Shown: positions 45,423 to 54,251 of the stretch, in pieces
Numbering within the stretch: the first letter of the stretch is position 1
Layout of the letters: the number at the start of each line of letters is the position of its first letter
NCBI GenBank assembly: GCA_030611105.1
Contig: JAUWQL010000004.1
Location: 1 to 64,000 of the forward strand
DNA length: 64,000 nt
Source: Bacteroidales bacterium
GTDB lineage: Bacteria > Bacteroidota > Bacteroidia > Bacteroidales > UBA12077
Reading direction: 5' to 3'
The notes under the pieces: model-generated
What the model was told of the DNA's origin: nothing
The model's database searches: none
Seen by the model: only the letters and a program-made list of their open reading frames with translations
Made by a program: the position numbers and the translations under genes

Positions 45423-47312
45423 ATGAAAAAGAATATTTTACTCCTGATTTTTATAGCCTTATCCTTTAATTTGATTGCAAATATTAATACACAGGTTGAC
45501 AGCCTTTATAAAAAGCTGATCAATGTGGAAGACTCGTTAAAAGCAGAGCTCCTGAATGAGCTTAGTTGGGAACTACGAAATTCAGAACCTGAAAAATCTA
45601 TAGATTACGGTCTGGAAGCAATCAAATTTGCAGAAAAATATAATAACTATGAAGAACTTGTACAAGCCCATAGTTTTATTGGTGTAGCATATAGAATTTT
45701 AGGAAATTACTCAGAAGCAATAGATTTTAATTATAAAGGCTTAGAGCTTGCAAAAAAATATGGAGAAACAGAACAAGAAGGTTATGCATATATTAACATT
45801 GGGAATCTACATATTTATCAGGGGTACTATTATAATGCTTTAGAAAATCTTAACAAAGGAAAAAAAATTGCTGAAAAACTTGATCATAAAAGGATGTTGG
45901 GATATGTGTATTTAAATATGGGTCGGGCACAAATGTTAAGAGAAGAAAATATTGAAGCGCTGGAAAATTTTAATAAAGCACTTAAATTGAGAATTGAAAT
46001 CGATCAGGTTTCAGGTCAGGCTGTTTGCTATAAGTATATTGGAGATATTTATTTAGAACTGGGTGATAATACATTAGCGTTAGAAAATTACAGACGTTCT
46101 CTTGAAGTAGTAGATAAGAATATGGATAAAGATTTGTATGCAAATATTCATACTATGTTAGCTAAAGCTCATTTTTTAGTTGGGAATTACAACATGGCAA
46201 AAACTAATGCTGAGAAAAGCATGAAGATTGCAAAGGAAATAGGTGCTAAACTAATAATCCGAGACAATTTTAAGATTTTATCTGATATAGATTTAAAGAC
46301 TGGTAATTATAGGGCAGCTTCAAAACATTTAGAATGTATTATAAATTACAATGACACGCTCTTTAGCCAACAGCTTTCGGAGAAAATGTTTAATCTCGAA
46401 TATCAGTATGAAAAACAAAGGAAACAAGCTGAAATAGATTTGTTAAATAAGGATAAAAAAATTAAGGAATTGGGACTTCGTCGTGCGAGAACTTATAATT
46501 CTGCACTATTAATAATATTAGGATTAGTAACTGCCCTTTTTGTTTATGTTTTGATTTCATTAAAGCATAGAAGAGAGCAAAATATGTTGTTGGAAAAACA
46601 AAAAGAAGAGCTTGATAATATTAATAAGACTAAAGACAAAATGTTTTTAATTATTGGGCATGATTTGCGAGGCCCGATAGGAAACTTAAAGTCTTTGATT
46701 GAAATGTTGTTAGAAGATGAAGAAATAACTCAGGATAAAAGCTTACTTGAGACATTTAGGATTTTTATGAAATCTGTACAATCGATTAGTGACTTGCTTG
46801 AGAACTTATTGCTTTGGGCTAAAAGTCAAAGAGGAGAAATAAGTTTCTCACCAGAAAATATTAGTTTAAATACAATAATAAAAAGAAATTTACAATTATT
46901 TAGAACTATAGCGGATCATAAAAGAATAAAATTAACCGTTAAAATGGATGACAATTTTGACGTATTGGCCGATAAAAATATGTTATTGACTGTTGTTCGA
47001 AATATTATATCAAATGCTATTAAATATACCCCACGTGGAGGTTCAATTGATATTTGTGTTGAACGAGATGTTCAGTTTCATAAAGTTTCGATAAAGGATA
47101 CTGGCATTGGGTTCGATAATGAAACTGCGAGTAAAATATTCGATACTGCTAGTTTCTATACTACTTCTGGAACAAATAATGAAGCAGGGTCTGGTTTAGG
47201 ATTACTCTTAAGTAAAGAATTTGTTGAGAGAAATGGAGGAAAAATCTGGACAGAGAGTGTGCAGGGGGAAGGTGCTACATTCTATTTTACAACACCTGTC
47301 TCTAATTTTTAA
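45423..47312 (+). CDS. TPR-containing sensor histidine kinase
   Basis: A 629-residue orphan kinase. Signal-like N-terminus, about six tetratricopeptide repeats in the periplasmic part (about 40-330, e.g. ALENLNKGKKIAEKL, ALENFNKALKLRIEI), a coiled coil, one membrane helix (about 358-380), then HisKA with IGHDLRGPIG (His about 413) and HATPase_c (NIISNAIKYTPRGG, DTGIGFD, GSGLGLLLSKEFV). It probably senses a protein partner or peptide outside the inner membrane. No cognate response regulator is adjacent. The design is common in Bacteroidota. Confidence 0.93.
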   Translation: MKKNILLLIFIALSFNLIANINTQVDSLYKKLINVEDSLKAELLNELSWELRNSEPEKSIDYGLEAIKFAEKYNNYEELVQAHSFIGVAYRILGNYSEAIDFNYKGLELAKKYGETEQEGYAYINIGNLHIYQGYYYNALENLNKGKKIAEKLDHKRMLGYVYLNMGRAQMLREENIEALENFNKALKLRIEIDQVSGQAVCYKYIGDIYLELGDNTLALENYRRSLEVVDKNMDKDLYANIHTMLAKAHFLVGNYNMAKTNAEKSMKIAKEIGAKLIIRDNFKILSDIDLKTGNYRAASKHLECIINYNDTLFSQQLSEKMFNLEYQYEKQRKQAEIDLLNKDKKIKELGLRRARTYNSALLIILGLVTALFVYVLISLKHRREQNMLLEKQKEELDNINKTKDKMFLIIGHDLRGPIGNLKSLIEMLLEDEEITQDKSLLETFRIFMKSVQSISDLLENLLLWAKSQRGEISFSPENISLNTIIKRNLQLFRTIADHKRIKLTVKMDDNFDVLADKNMLLTVVRNIISNAIKYTPRGGSIDICVERDVQFHKVSIKDTGIGFDNETASKIFDTASFYTTSGTNNEAGSGLGLLLSKEFVERNGGKIWTESVQGEGATFYFTTPVSNF

Positions 47313-47352
47313 ACTTGATTTTTATTAATCGTAGCATTTTTTTTGTTTGCGA

Positions 47353-47413
47353 CCTTAAAATAAATCCTGCCATGTTTTAAATCAGGCAGGATTTGTATTT
47401 GCTGCTTTTAAGG
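47353..47413 (+). terminator. nested hairpin terminator after the TPR kinase gene
   Basis: A 10-bp stem AAATCCTGCC (47362-47371) / GGCAGGATTT (47385-47394) followed by GTATTT, inside a second stem CCTTAAAA (47353-47360) / TTTTAAGG (47406-47413). Probably bidirectional with the convergent gene at 47457. Confidence 0.8.
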
Positions 47414-47456
47414 TTTGAGCTGCAATAGTTAGCATACCAAAAATAATTATAGTGTT

Positions 47457-47687
47457 TTACCAATATTTTTCCAATTCCATTTCAGGAGAATGTTCAGCTC
47501 GGCTTTTAAATCCTAATTTCTCATAAAACCCAGTTTTGTCTTTAGCACAGACAGAAATATTGTGCCATGAGTTTTTCAAAGCAGTAAATAATTCTTCTTT
47601 TGTCAATTCATATTTTGTGTTCCAACCAGTTGTTTCGAAGATCTCAAAAAATTGTTCTGCCGTTGGTAATTTTTCAGAATATTTCAT
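47457..47687 (-). pseudogene. GNAT acetyltransferase lacking its acetyl-CoA-binding core
   Basis: A 76-residue ORF whose ends match a typical GNAT of about 135-140 residues: N-terminal YSEKLPTAEQFFEIFETTGWN...SWHNISVCAKD and C-terminal KTGFYEKLGFKSRAEHSPEMELEKYW. The central strands beta 2-5 with the acetyl-CoA motif (R/Q-x-x-G-x-G/A) are missing between about residues 49 and 51 (near 47537), an in-frame loss of about 60 codons. It cannot bind acetyl-CoA in the usual way. Probably a pseudogene, though the frame is intact. Confidence 0.75.
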
Positions 47688-47740
47688 TTTAAAAGAAGTT
47701 TAAATGCTTATCTAAAAACAATAAAAAAATATTTAATCAC

Positions 47741-47791
47741 TTGACATTTAGCAATAATATTACTAATATTGCCTACTAGTACCTACTAGTT
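47741..47791 (+). promoter_or_regulatory. promoter and operator of the GntR/GH127 operon
   Basis: TTGACA (47741-47746) and, after 17 bp, TAATATTG (47764-47771, one mismatch from TAnnTTTG). Immediately downstream are two direct 10-bp copies CCTACTAGTA / CCTACTAGTT (47772-47791), each holding the palindrome ACTAGT. The position just after the -7 element and before the regulator ATG at 47810 fits autorepression by GntR. Confidence 0.6.
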
Positions 47792-47809
47792 AGTTTTATT
47801 GTAAAATAT

Positions 47810-48817
47810 ATGATTACAAAGTTAATTAATATTGACGATTCGTTAAAAATTCCTAAATATAAACAGATAATTAATTCTGTTTTCTACGCTATTGAAAAAA
47901 AATACATTTTAAAAGGAGATCAAATCCCTTCTATTAATGAAATAAGCAAACTTTACAATCTTTCAAGAGATACTGTAATGACAGCCTTTAACGAATTAAA
48001 AGCAAAAGGAATAATAAAATCAGTTCCGGGGAAAGGATATTATATAAACAGCACGGAAATAAGGAGAGAAGAAAATATTTTTCTGCTTTTCGATGAATTA
48101 AATGCATTTAAAGAAATACTATATAATTCGTTTGTTGAAAATATTAAAGGTAGAGCAACTGTTGATATATATTTTCATTATTTCAATAAACGTATTTTCA
48201 AAAATCTGATTAACGAAAATATCGAAAAATACACTACTTTCATTATTATGCCTGTAGGCTTTAATGGAATTGCCGATGCGGTAAATCGTATAAAAAATGG
48301 TAAAACATATATTCTCGATCAGGCTAATCCCGAATTAATCAGCAAGTATCCGGCAATATATCAAAACTTCGAAAAGGATATTTTCAATTCTTTATCTTCA
48401 GGAGAAACATTACTTACGAAATATAAAACGTTAATAATGATTTATCCGGGAGGCAAAGAACCAAAAGGCCAGCTGAATGGGTTTGTGAAATTCTGCAAGA
48501 AGAAGAATTTTGATTATAAGATTATTCAAAATCCCAAAGAAAGGAAAATTCGAAAAGGAGATGTTTACGTTATTCCCAACGATATTGATTTGGTTAATAT
48601 TATAAAAAAAACCCGCGAACTAAATTATGCTATTGGTAAAGATATCGGAATAATATCATACAACGATACTCCTTTAAAAGAAGTTGTAGGAGATGGAATA
48701 ACAACAATATCAACTGATTTTAAATTAATGGGTAAAACTTTAGCCGAAATGGTACTAAATAACATCGATAAAAAGATTGAAAATCCGTCATCATTAATAA
48801 TTAGAAAATCATTATAA
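47810..48817 (+). CDS. GntR-family regulator with sugar-binding domain (AraR-like)
   Basis: A 335-residue regulator: N-terminal GntR winged helix (about 1-75; KGDQIPSINEISKLYNLSRDTVMTAFNELKAKGIIKSVPGKGYYI) joined to a LacI/periplasmic-binding-type effector domain (about 80-335; IGKDIGIISYNDTPLKEVVGDGITTISTD). This AraR-like layout is used in Bacteroidota for control of pentose and galactose operons. It is the first gene before GH127, galM, a symporter and galK, and a repeated CCTACTAGT site lies just upstream. The effector sugar is inferred from neighbours. Confidence 0.9.
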   Translation: MITKLINIDDSLKIPKYKQIINSVFYAIEKKYILKGDQIPSINEISKLYNLSRDTVMTAFNELKAKGIIKSVPGKGYYINSTEIRREENIFLLFDELNAFKEILYNSFVENIKGRATVDIYFHYFNKRIFKNLINENIEKYTTFIIMPVGFNGIADAVNRIKNGKTYILDQANPELISKYPAIYQNFEKDIFNSLSSGETLLTKYKTLIMIYPGGKEPKGQLNGFVKFCKKKNFDYKIIQNPKERKIRKGDVYVIPNDIDLVNIIKKTRELNYAIGKDIGIISYNDTPLKEVVGDGITTISTDFKLMGKTLAEMVLNNIDKKIENPSSLIIRKSL

Positions 48818-48829
48818 AATTTGATAGAT

Positions 48830-51259
48830 ATGAAAAAAATAACTTTTTTATTACTTGCAACAATTTTAACAGGATCATGCTTGAATAAAGATAATAACAT
48901 AAAAGATTATCCTGTTAAACCGGTAGCCTTTACAAACGTAAAATTTACAGACAATTTCTGGCTCCCACGGTTAGATACAAATAGAATTATTACCATTCCT
49001 TATGATTTTAAAAAGTGTGAAGAGACTCATAGAATTGACAATTTTGCAATTGCAGGAGGATTACAGGAAGGATCTTTTGTAGGAATCAGATATAATGATT
49101 CCGATGTTTTTAAAGTTATAGAAGGAGCATCATACTCGTTGAATATCCATCCTGATCCGGAATTAGAAAAGTATTTAGATGGTTTAATTGCAAAAATTGC
49201 TGCAGCACAGGAAGATGATGGTTATTTATATACTTGCAGAACCATAAATCCCGACAGTTTACCACGGCATACAGGAGATACAAAATGGTCGCAATTAAAA
49301 GACAGTCACGAACTTTATAATATAGGACACATGTACGAAGCTGCCGTTGCATATTATCGGGCAACCGGTAAAAAATCTTTATTAGATGTAGCAATTAAGA
49401 GCGCAAATTTAGTTAATGAAATTTTCGGACCGGGCAAAGATCAGTTACATGGGGTTCCCGGGCATCAGGAAATAGAAATGGGCTTAGTAAAATTATACAG
49501 AGTTACTGCTGATGAAAAGTACTTAAAACTTGCCAAATATTTCTTAGATCAAAGAGGAAATGCCAATGGCCATGAACTATACGTTTATGGCGAAGATGGA
49601 AATAACAAAGTATATACTCAGGATCATAAACTGGTTACTGAACAATTTGAAGCTATAGGGCACGCAGTAAGAGCCGTTTATATGTATTCCGGAATGGCAG
49701 ATATTGCTGCTCTTACAAACGATAAAAAATACAATTCAGCAATTGATATTTTATGGAATAATGTAGTATCGAAAAAATTATATATTACCGGAGGAATTGG
49801 TTCTAAACATGCAGGTGAAGCATTTGGTGAAAATTACCATTTACCAAACCTGAGTGCTTATAACGAAACCTGTGCTGCTGTTGCCAATATGCTATGGAAT
49901 CAAAGAATGTTCTTATTAAACGGAGATGCAAAATATATTGATGTTTTAGAACGTACTCTTTATAACGGATTTCTTTCGGGAGTTTCAATTCACGGTGATA
50001 AATTTTTCTATCCGAATCCACTAGAATCTGATGGTAGCCACCAAAGAAAACCATGGTTTAGTTGCTCGTGTTGCCCTACAAATGTTGTTCGCTTTTTACC
50101 ATCATTACCCGGATATGTTTATGCACACACAAAAGATGATTTATTTATAAATCTGTATATCGGGAATAAGGCAAATATTAATATGAATTTCGGGGAAATA
50201 AGTATATCGCAAAGCACCGATTATCCTTGGGACGGAAATGTAAAAATCAATATTGAACCTGAAACCAAATCTAAATTTACTGTATCGTTAAGAATTCCGG
50301 GATGGGCTCAAAACAAACCCGTACCATCTGATTTATATTGTTATATGAATGAATCGGATCTGAAAGCTGTAATTAAAATCAATAACAAAGAAACTTCATA
50401 CAATATTACCAATGGATATGCTAAAATAAACAGACAGTGGGAAAAAGGAGATATTATAGAAATTAATTTCCCGATGCCTGTACGAAAAGTTGTTGCAAAC
50501 AAAAAAGTTGAGGAAGATAAAGGGAAATTTTCTATTGAAAGAGGCCCTTTGGTATATTGTGCTGAATGGCTTGATAATGGAGGGAAAGTACGAAATCTGT
50601 TATTAGATAAAAATACTGATTTTACATATGAATTTAAAGAAAACCTAATTAACGGTGTTAATATTTTAAGAGGAATGTCAAAATCGTTATCCATCGATAA
50701 AGCAGGTAATTCTACAATAGAAACAGAACAAGATTTTATTGCTATTCCATATTATGCATGGGCTCACAGGGGGAATGGCGAAATGACAGTGTGGTTTCCG
50801 TACGAAAAATCGGCAACTAACCCGACTCCACCACCAACTATAGCATCTGAAAGCAAGGTGTCTGCATCTTATATTTACGATCAAGTTTTGGCAGTTAACG
50901 ACCAGATTAATCCTAAAAACTCTAACGATCATGATATTCCAAGGTTAACATTTTGGGATCATAAAGGAACAACAGAATGGGTACAATATGATTTTAAAGA
51001 AGAAACAATAATTAGTAATATTCATATATATTGGTTCGATGATGGGCCTGATGGTGGTTGCAGAGTTCCTGAAACATGGAAGGTAACATATCTGAAAAAC
51101 GGTGAATGGAAAGAAATATCAACACATGGTGAATATCCGGTTTTAAAAGATGAGTTTACTTCTATCGAAATTTCTAACGTAAGAACAAAATCGATGAAGT
51201 TAGAAATTAAACTACAGGAAAACTTTTCCGGGGGTATTCTCGAATGGAAACTTGATTAA
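48830..51259 (+). CDS. GH127 beta-L-arabinofuranosidase, lipoprotein
   Basis: An 809-residue lipoprotein (ATILTGSCLNK) with a DUF1680/GH127 alpha-barrel: HGVPGHQEIEMGLVKLYRVTADEKYL, the catalytic segment YNETCAAVANMLW (Glu and Cys) and SCSCCPTNVVRFLP (zinc-binding and nucleophilic Cys). The C-terminal 150 residues (TEWVQYDFKEETIISNIHIYWFDD) form an extra F5/8-type sandwich. It releases L-arabinofuranose from beta-linked oligosaccharides in the periplasm or at the surface. ATG 48830 is chosen over TTG 48821. It follows the regulator by 12 bp. Confidence 0.9.
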   Translation: MKKITFLLLATILTGSCLNKDNNIKDYPVKPVAFTNVKFTDNFWLPRLDTNRIITIPYDFKKCEETHRIDNFAIAGGLQEGSFVGIRYNDSDVFKVIEGASYSLNIHPDPELEKYLDGLIAKIAAAQEDDGYLYTCRTINPDSLPRHTGDTKWSQLKDSHELYNIGHMYEAAVAYYRATGKKSLLDVAIKSANLVNEIFGPGKDQLHGVPGHQEIEMGLVKLYRVTADEKYLKLAKYFLDQRGNANGHELYVYGEDGNNKVYTQDHKLVTEQFEAIGHAVRAVYMYSGMADIAALTNDKKYNSAIDILWNNVVSKKLYITGGIGSKHAGEAFGENYHLPNLSAYNETCAAVANMLWNQRMFLLNGDAKYIDVLERTLYNGFLSGVSIHGDKFFYPNPLESDGSHQRKPWFSCSCCPTNVVRFLPSLPGYVYAHTKDDLFINLYIGNKANINMNFGEISISQSTDYPWDGNVKINIEPETKSKFTVSLRIPGWAQNKPVPSDLYCYMNESDLKAVIKINNKETSYNITNGYAKINRQWEKGDIIEINFPMPVRKVVANKKVEEDKGKFSIERGPLVYCAEWLDNGGKVRNLLLDKNTDFTYEFKENLINGVNILRGMSKSLSIDKAGNSTIETEQDFIAIPYYAWAHRGNGEMTVWFPYEKSATNPTPPPTIASESKVSASYIYDQVLAVNDQINPKNSNDHDIPRLTFWDHKGTTEWVQYDFKEETIISNIHIYWFDDGPDGGCRVPETWKVTYLKNGEWKEISTHGEYPVLKDEFTSIEISNVRTKSMKLEIKLQENFSGGILEWKLD

Positions 51260-51275
51260 TTCTTAAACATATCTA

Positions 51276-51311
51276 CCTGTCGCCTACCTGACGGCAGTCA
51301 GGGTAAACAGG
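51276..51311 (+). repeat. GC-rich palindromic element upstream of galM
   Basis: Outer arms CCTGT (51276-51280) / ACAGG (51307-51311) and inner perfect hairpin CCTGAC-GGCA-GTCAGG (51287-51302). It is 30/36 identical to the reverse complement of 52572-52607; all six differences are transitions. Confidence 0.85.
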
Positions 51312-51324
51312 CAATAGAATGATT

Positions 51325-51435
51325 ATATCAAAAATATCAAATATCGAACAAGGAATAATGAATTACGAAGTAAAAAAATGAAGTAAAAATTTCATTATTC
51401 GATATTCGGTGTTCATTATTCGATATTTATAAATA
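51325..51435. repeat. ATATCGAA-type inverted intergenic repeat
   Basis: ATATCAAATATCGAACAAGG with AATAATGAATTACG is answered by AATTTCATTATTCGATATTC and GTTCATTATTCGATATTTAT on the same strand, so the spacer before galM can fold on itself. The wording resembles low-complexity intergenic repeats seen in Bacteroidota; no ORF. Confidence 0.55.
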
Positions 51436-51469
51436 ACAGAACATGAATGAACTATAAAAATATAAACAG

Positions 51470-52585
51470 ATGAAAGGAAACATTTTAAAATTCGCATTAT
51501 TCTTTTTGTTAATATCAATTTTTTCTTGTACAAGAGAAAACAAAAACAACAATATGAAAAAAGAATTAAAAACCTTTATCCTGTCGAATAAAACCAATTG
51601 TTCTGTTAAAATTACAAATTTCGGGGCAAAAGTTATGTCAATAAATGTGCCTGATAAGAATGGTAATATTGATGATGTTGTATTAAGCTACAATACTCCT
51701 GAAGAATATATTAGTGGAAATCCATACTTTGGAGCAATAATAGGACGATACGGAAACCGGATTAATAAAGGGAAATTTGTTTTAAACAACACGGAATATT
51801 CTTTAGCTACCAACAACGGCAACAACCATCTTCATGGTGGGCCAAATGGTTTTCATAATGTAATTTGGGAGGTGGTAGAATATAAAAACGATGATGATCA
51901 ACATTTTGTAAAATTCAAATATTTCAGTAAAGATGGCGAAGAAGGATATCCGGGCAATTTAACTGTTTATGTAAAATATTCATTTACCAACGAAAATGAA
52001 TTAATAATTGATTATGATGCTACATGCGATAAAACTACAATTATTAATCTTACTCATCATTCATTTTTCAATCTTAAAGATGCAGGAAAATCTGATATTC
52101 TTGAACATGAGTTTAAAATTTTTGCCGACAGTTATACTCCTGTAAACAATGAACTAATTCCTACAGGACAAATACTAAAAGTAAAAGAAACTCCAATGGA
52201 CTTCACTAAATTTACAACTATAGGCAAACGAATTAACGAGGAATATGTACAGCTTCAATATGGAAAAGGCTATGATCATAACTGGGTTTTAAATAAAATA
52301 TCAGATTCATTAAGCTTGGCTGCAATTGTTCGTGAGCCTGTTTCGGGCAGAAAAATGGAAGTATTTACTACAGAACCGGGATTACAATTCTACTCCGGCA
52401 ACTTTCTTGATGGTTCCGATATTGGAGAAGACAGTACAAAATATAATCACAGAACTGCATTTTGTCTGGAGACACAACATTTTCCTGATTCTCCAAATCA
52501 TAAAAATTTTCCATCAACAGTACTTGAGGCAGGGAAAGCATATAAACAAAAAACGATATATAAATTTTCAACCTATCTGCCCTGA
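51470..52585 (+). CDS. galM: aldose 1-epimerase (mutarotase), lipoprotein form
   Basis: A 371-residue GalM with a lipoprotein signal (LFFLLISIFSCTREN). Family motifs: YFGAIIGRYGNRINKGKF, NNGNNHLHGGPNGFHNVIWE, THHSFFNLKDAG (catalytic His), YDHNWVLN and LETQHFPDSPNH (catalytic Glu near the C-terminus). It interconverts alpha and beta anomers of galactose and related sugars, here outside the cytoplasm before uptake. Odd: the last codons (TYLP) and the stop TGA lie inside a GC-rich palindromic element at 52572-52607, and an inverted copy lies upstream. Confidence 0.92.
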   Translation: MKGNILKFALFFLLISIFSCTRENKNNNMKKELKTFILSNKTNCSVKITNFGAKVMSINVPDKNGNIDDVVLSYNTPEEYISGNPYFGAIIGRYGNRINKGKFVLNNTEYSLATNNGNNHLHGGPNGFHNVIWEVVEYKNDDDQHFVKFKYFSKDGEEGYPGNLTVYVKYSFTNENELIIDYDATCDKTTIINLTHHSFFNLKDAGKSDILEHEFKIFADSYTPVNNELIPTGQILKVKETPMDFTKFTTIGKRINEEYVQLQYGKGYDHNWVLNKISDSLSLAAIVREPVSGRKMEVFTTEPGLQFYSGNFLDGSDIGEDSTKYNHRTAFCLETQHFPDSPNHKNFPSTVLEAGKAYKQKTIYKFSTYLP

Positions 52586-52607
52586 CTGCCGTTAGGCAGG
52601 CGATAGG
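52572..52607 (-). repeat. GC-rich palindromic element across the galM stop codon
   Basis: Outer arms CCTATC / GATAGG (52572-52577, 52602-52607) and inner CTGCC-GTTA-GGCAG (52586-52599). It supplies the last four galM codons and the stop. Inverted relative to the copy at 51276. Confidence 0.85.
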
Positions 52608-52629
52608 CAAGATAATTAAATAAACAATT

Positions 52630-54195
52630 ATGGATTTTGGAACTATAGATTTCATAGTATTTGCTTCGTATTTACTCCTAATAATTTTTATTGGTTTGTG
52701 GGTATCACGAACAAAAAAGGGCGAAAAGAAAACCTCGTCAGATTATTTTCTGGCAAGTAAATCGTTACCATGGTGGGCAATTGGGGCATCGCTTATAGCA
52801 GCAAATATTTCTGCCGAGCAATTTATTGGAATGTCGGGTTCGGGATATGTTATTGGTTTAGGAATAGCTTCTTACGAATGGATGGCAGCAATTACATTAA
52901 TTATTGTTGCAAAATATTTCTTACCTATATTTCTTGAAAAAGGAATTTATACCATGCCTCAATTTCTCGAATTAAGATTTGATAACAGAGTTAGAACAAG
53001 CCTTGCTGTATTTTGGTTGTTAGTTTACATTTTTGTAAATCTTACATCGGTGCTTTATTTAGGCGCATTAGCATTACAAACCATAATTGGAGTAAAGTTA
53101 ATATACGGCATTATTGGTTTGGCTCTTTTTTCGGCAATTTATTCAATTTATGGTGGATTAAAAGCAGTAGCATGGACAGATGTTGTTCAGGTAATATTCT
53201 TAATTGGAGGTGGATTAGTTACAACATATTTGGCTTTGGATTATTTAGGTGGTGAAAAAGGTGCTTTTGCCGGTTTTGGAAATTTGTTACATCAGGTTCC
53301 CGAGAAATTCGATATGATACTTGATAAGACACACTCAAATTACCCTGAATTACCGGGTATATGGGTTATATTAGGTGGTATGTGGATAGCGAATATAAGT
53401 TATTGGGGATGTAATCAATATATAATTCAACGAGCTTTAGCTGCTAAAAGCCTTAAAGAAGCACAAAGAGGCTTAGTTTTTTCGGGATTTTTGAAGATAA
53501 TTATTCCATTAATTGTTGTAATACCTGGTATTGCAGCTTTTGCACTTAATGCCGACATTACAAAACCCGATGAGGCGTATCCATGGTTATTAGACACTTT
53601 TGTTGTATCAGGACTAAAAGGATTAGCATTTGCTGCTCTGATTGCAGCTGTAGTATCGTCATTAAGCTCGATGATAAACAGTACTTCTACGATTTTTACA
53701 ATGGATATCTATAAAAATTATTTCAATAAAAATGCTTCTGAAACAAACCTGGTTACAACAGGTAGAATTACAAGCGGAGCAGCGTTATTAGTAGCTGTAT
53801 TAGTCGCCCCACAACTTGTAACACTCGAACAGGCATTTCAATTTATTCAGGAATTTACCGGTTTTGTAAGTCCCGGAATTGTTGCAATATTTATTGTAGG
53901 ATTATTCTGGAAAAGAGCAACATCAAATTCAGTTCTTTGGGCAGCACTAACAACAGTTCCATTATCGTTTGGATTTAAATTTTTAACTCCCGATATGGCA
54001 TTTCTTAACAGAATGGGATTTGTATTTCTTATTTTATTGGCTATAATATTTTTCATTTCAATAATTGAAAGCAAAACAGATGACCCTAAAGGAATAGATA
54101 TTAGCAAAAAACTATTTCATACAGGTACAAAATTTAATATATCTGCAATAGGTATTTTAATTATTTTATCTGTTTTATATACTTTATTTTGGTAA
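52630..54195 (+). CDS. SSS-family sodium/sugar symporter
   Basis: A 521-residue SGLT-like transporter with about 13-14 membrane segments: DFIVFASYLLLIIFIGLWVSR, SDYFLASKSLPWWAIGASLIAANISAEQFIGMSGSGY (the sodium-site region of SGLTs), SIYGGLKAVAWTDVVQ, NQYIIQRALAAKSLKEAQRG. It imports a monosaccharide with Na+, presumably arabinose or galactose released outside by GH127 and equilibrated by GalM. Its stop overlaps the longest galK reading frame by 7 bp, but the likely galK ATG is 57 bp downstream. Confidence 0.93.
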   Translation: MDFGTIDFIVFASYLLLIIFIGLWVSRTKKGEKKTSSDYFLASKSLPWWAIGASLIAANISAEQFIGMSGSGYVIGLGIASYEWMAAITLIIVAKYFLPIFLEKGIYTMPQFLELRFDNRVRTSLAVFWLLVYIFVNLTSVLYLGALALQTIIGVKLIYGIIGLALFSAIYSIYGGLKAVAWTDVVQVIFLIGGGLVTTYLALDYLGGEKGAFAGFGNLLHQVPEKFDMILDKTHSNYPELPGIWVILGGMWIANISYWGCNQYIIQRALAAKSLKEAQRGLVFSGFLKIIIPLIVVIPGIAAFALNADITKPDEAYPWLLDTFVVSGLKGLAFAALIAAVVSSLSSMINSTSTIFTMDIYKNYFNKNASETNLVTTGRITSGAALLVAVLVAPQLVTLEQAFQFIQEFTGFVSPGIVAIFIVGLFWKRATSNSVLWAALTTVPLSFGFKFLTPDMAFLNRMGFVFLILLAIIFFISIIESKTDDPKGIDISKKLFHTGTKFNISAIGILIILSVLYTLFW

Positions 54196-54251
54196 AACAA
54201 GTAACCTATAATAACGCAGAAGTTTGCATTTTTAGAGGTTGCCATAATTTT

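Noticed and set aside
45423-45900. A CRISPR array or tandem DNA repeat in the TPR region
   Set aside because: The periodicity is at protein level (34-residue TPRs); DNA units are not identical and there are no spacers.
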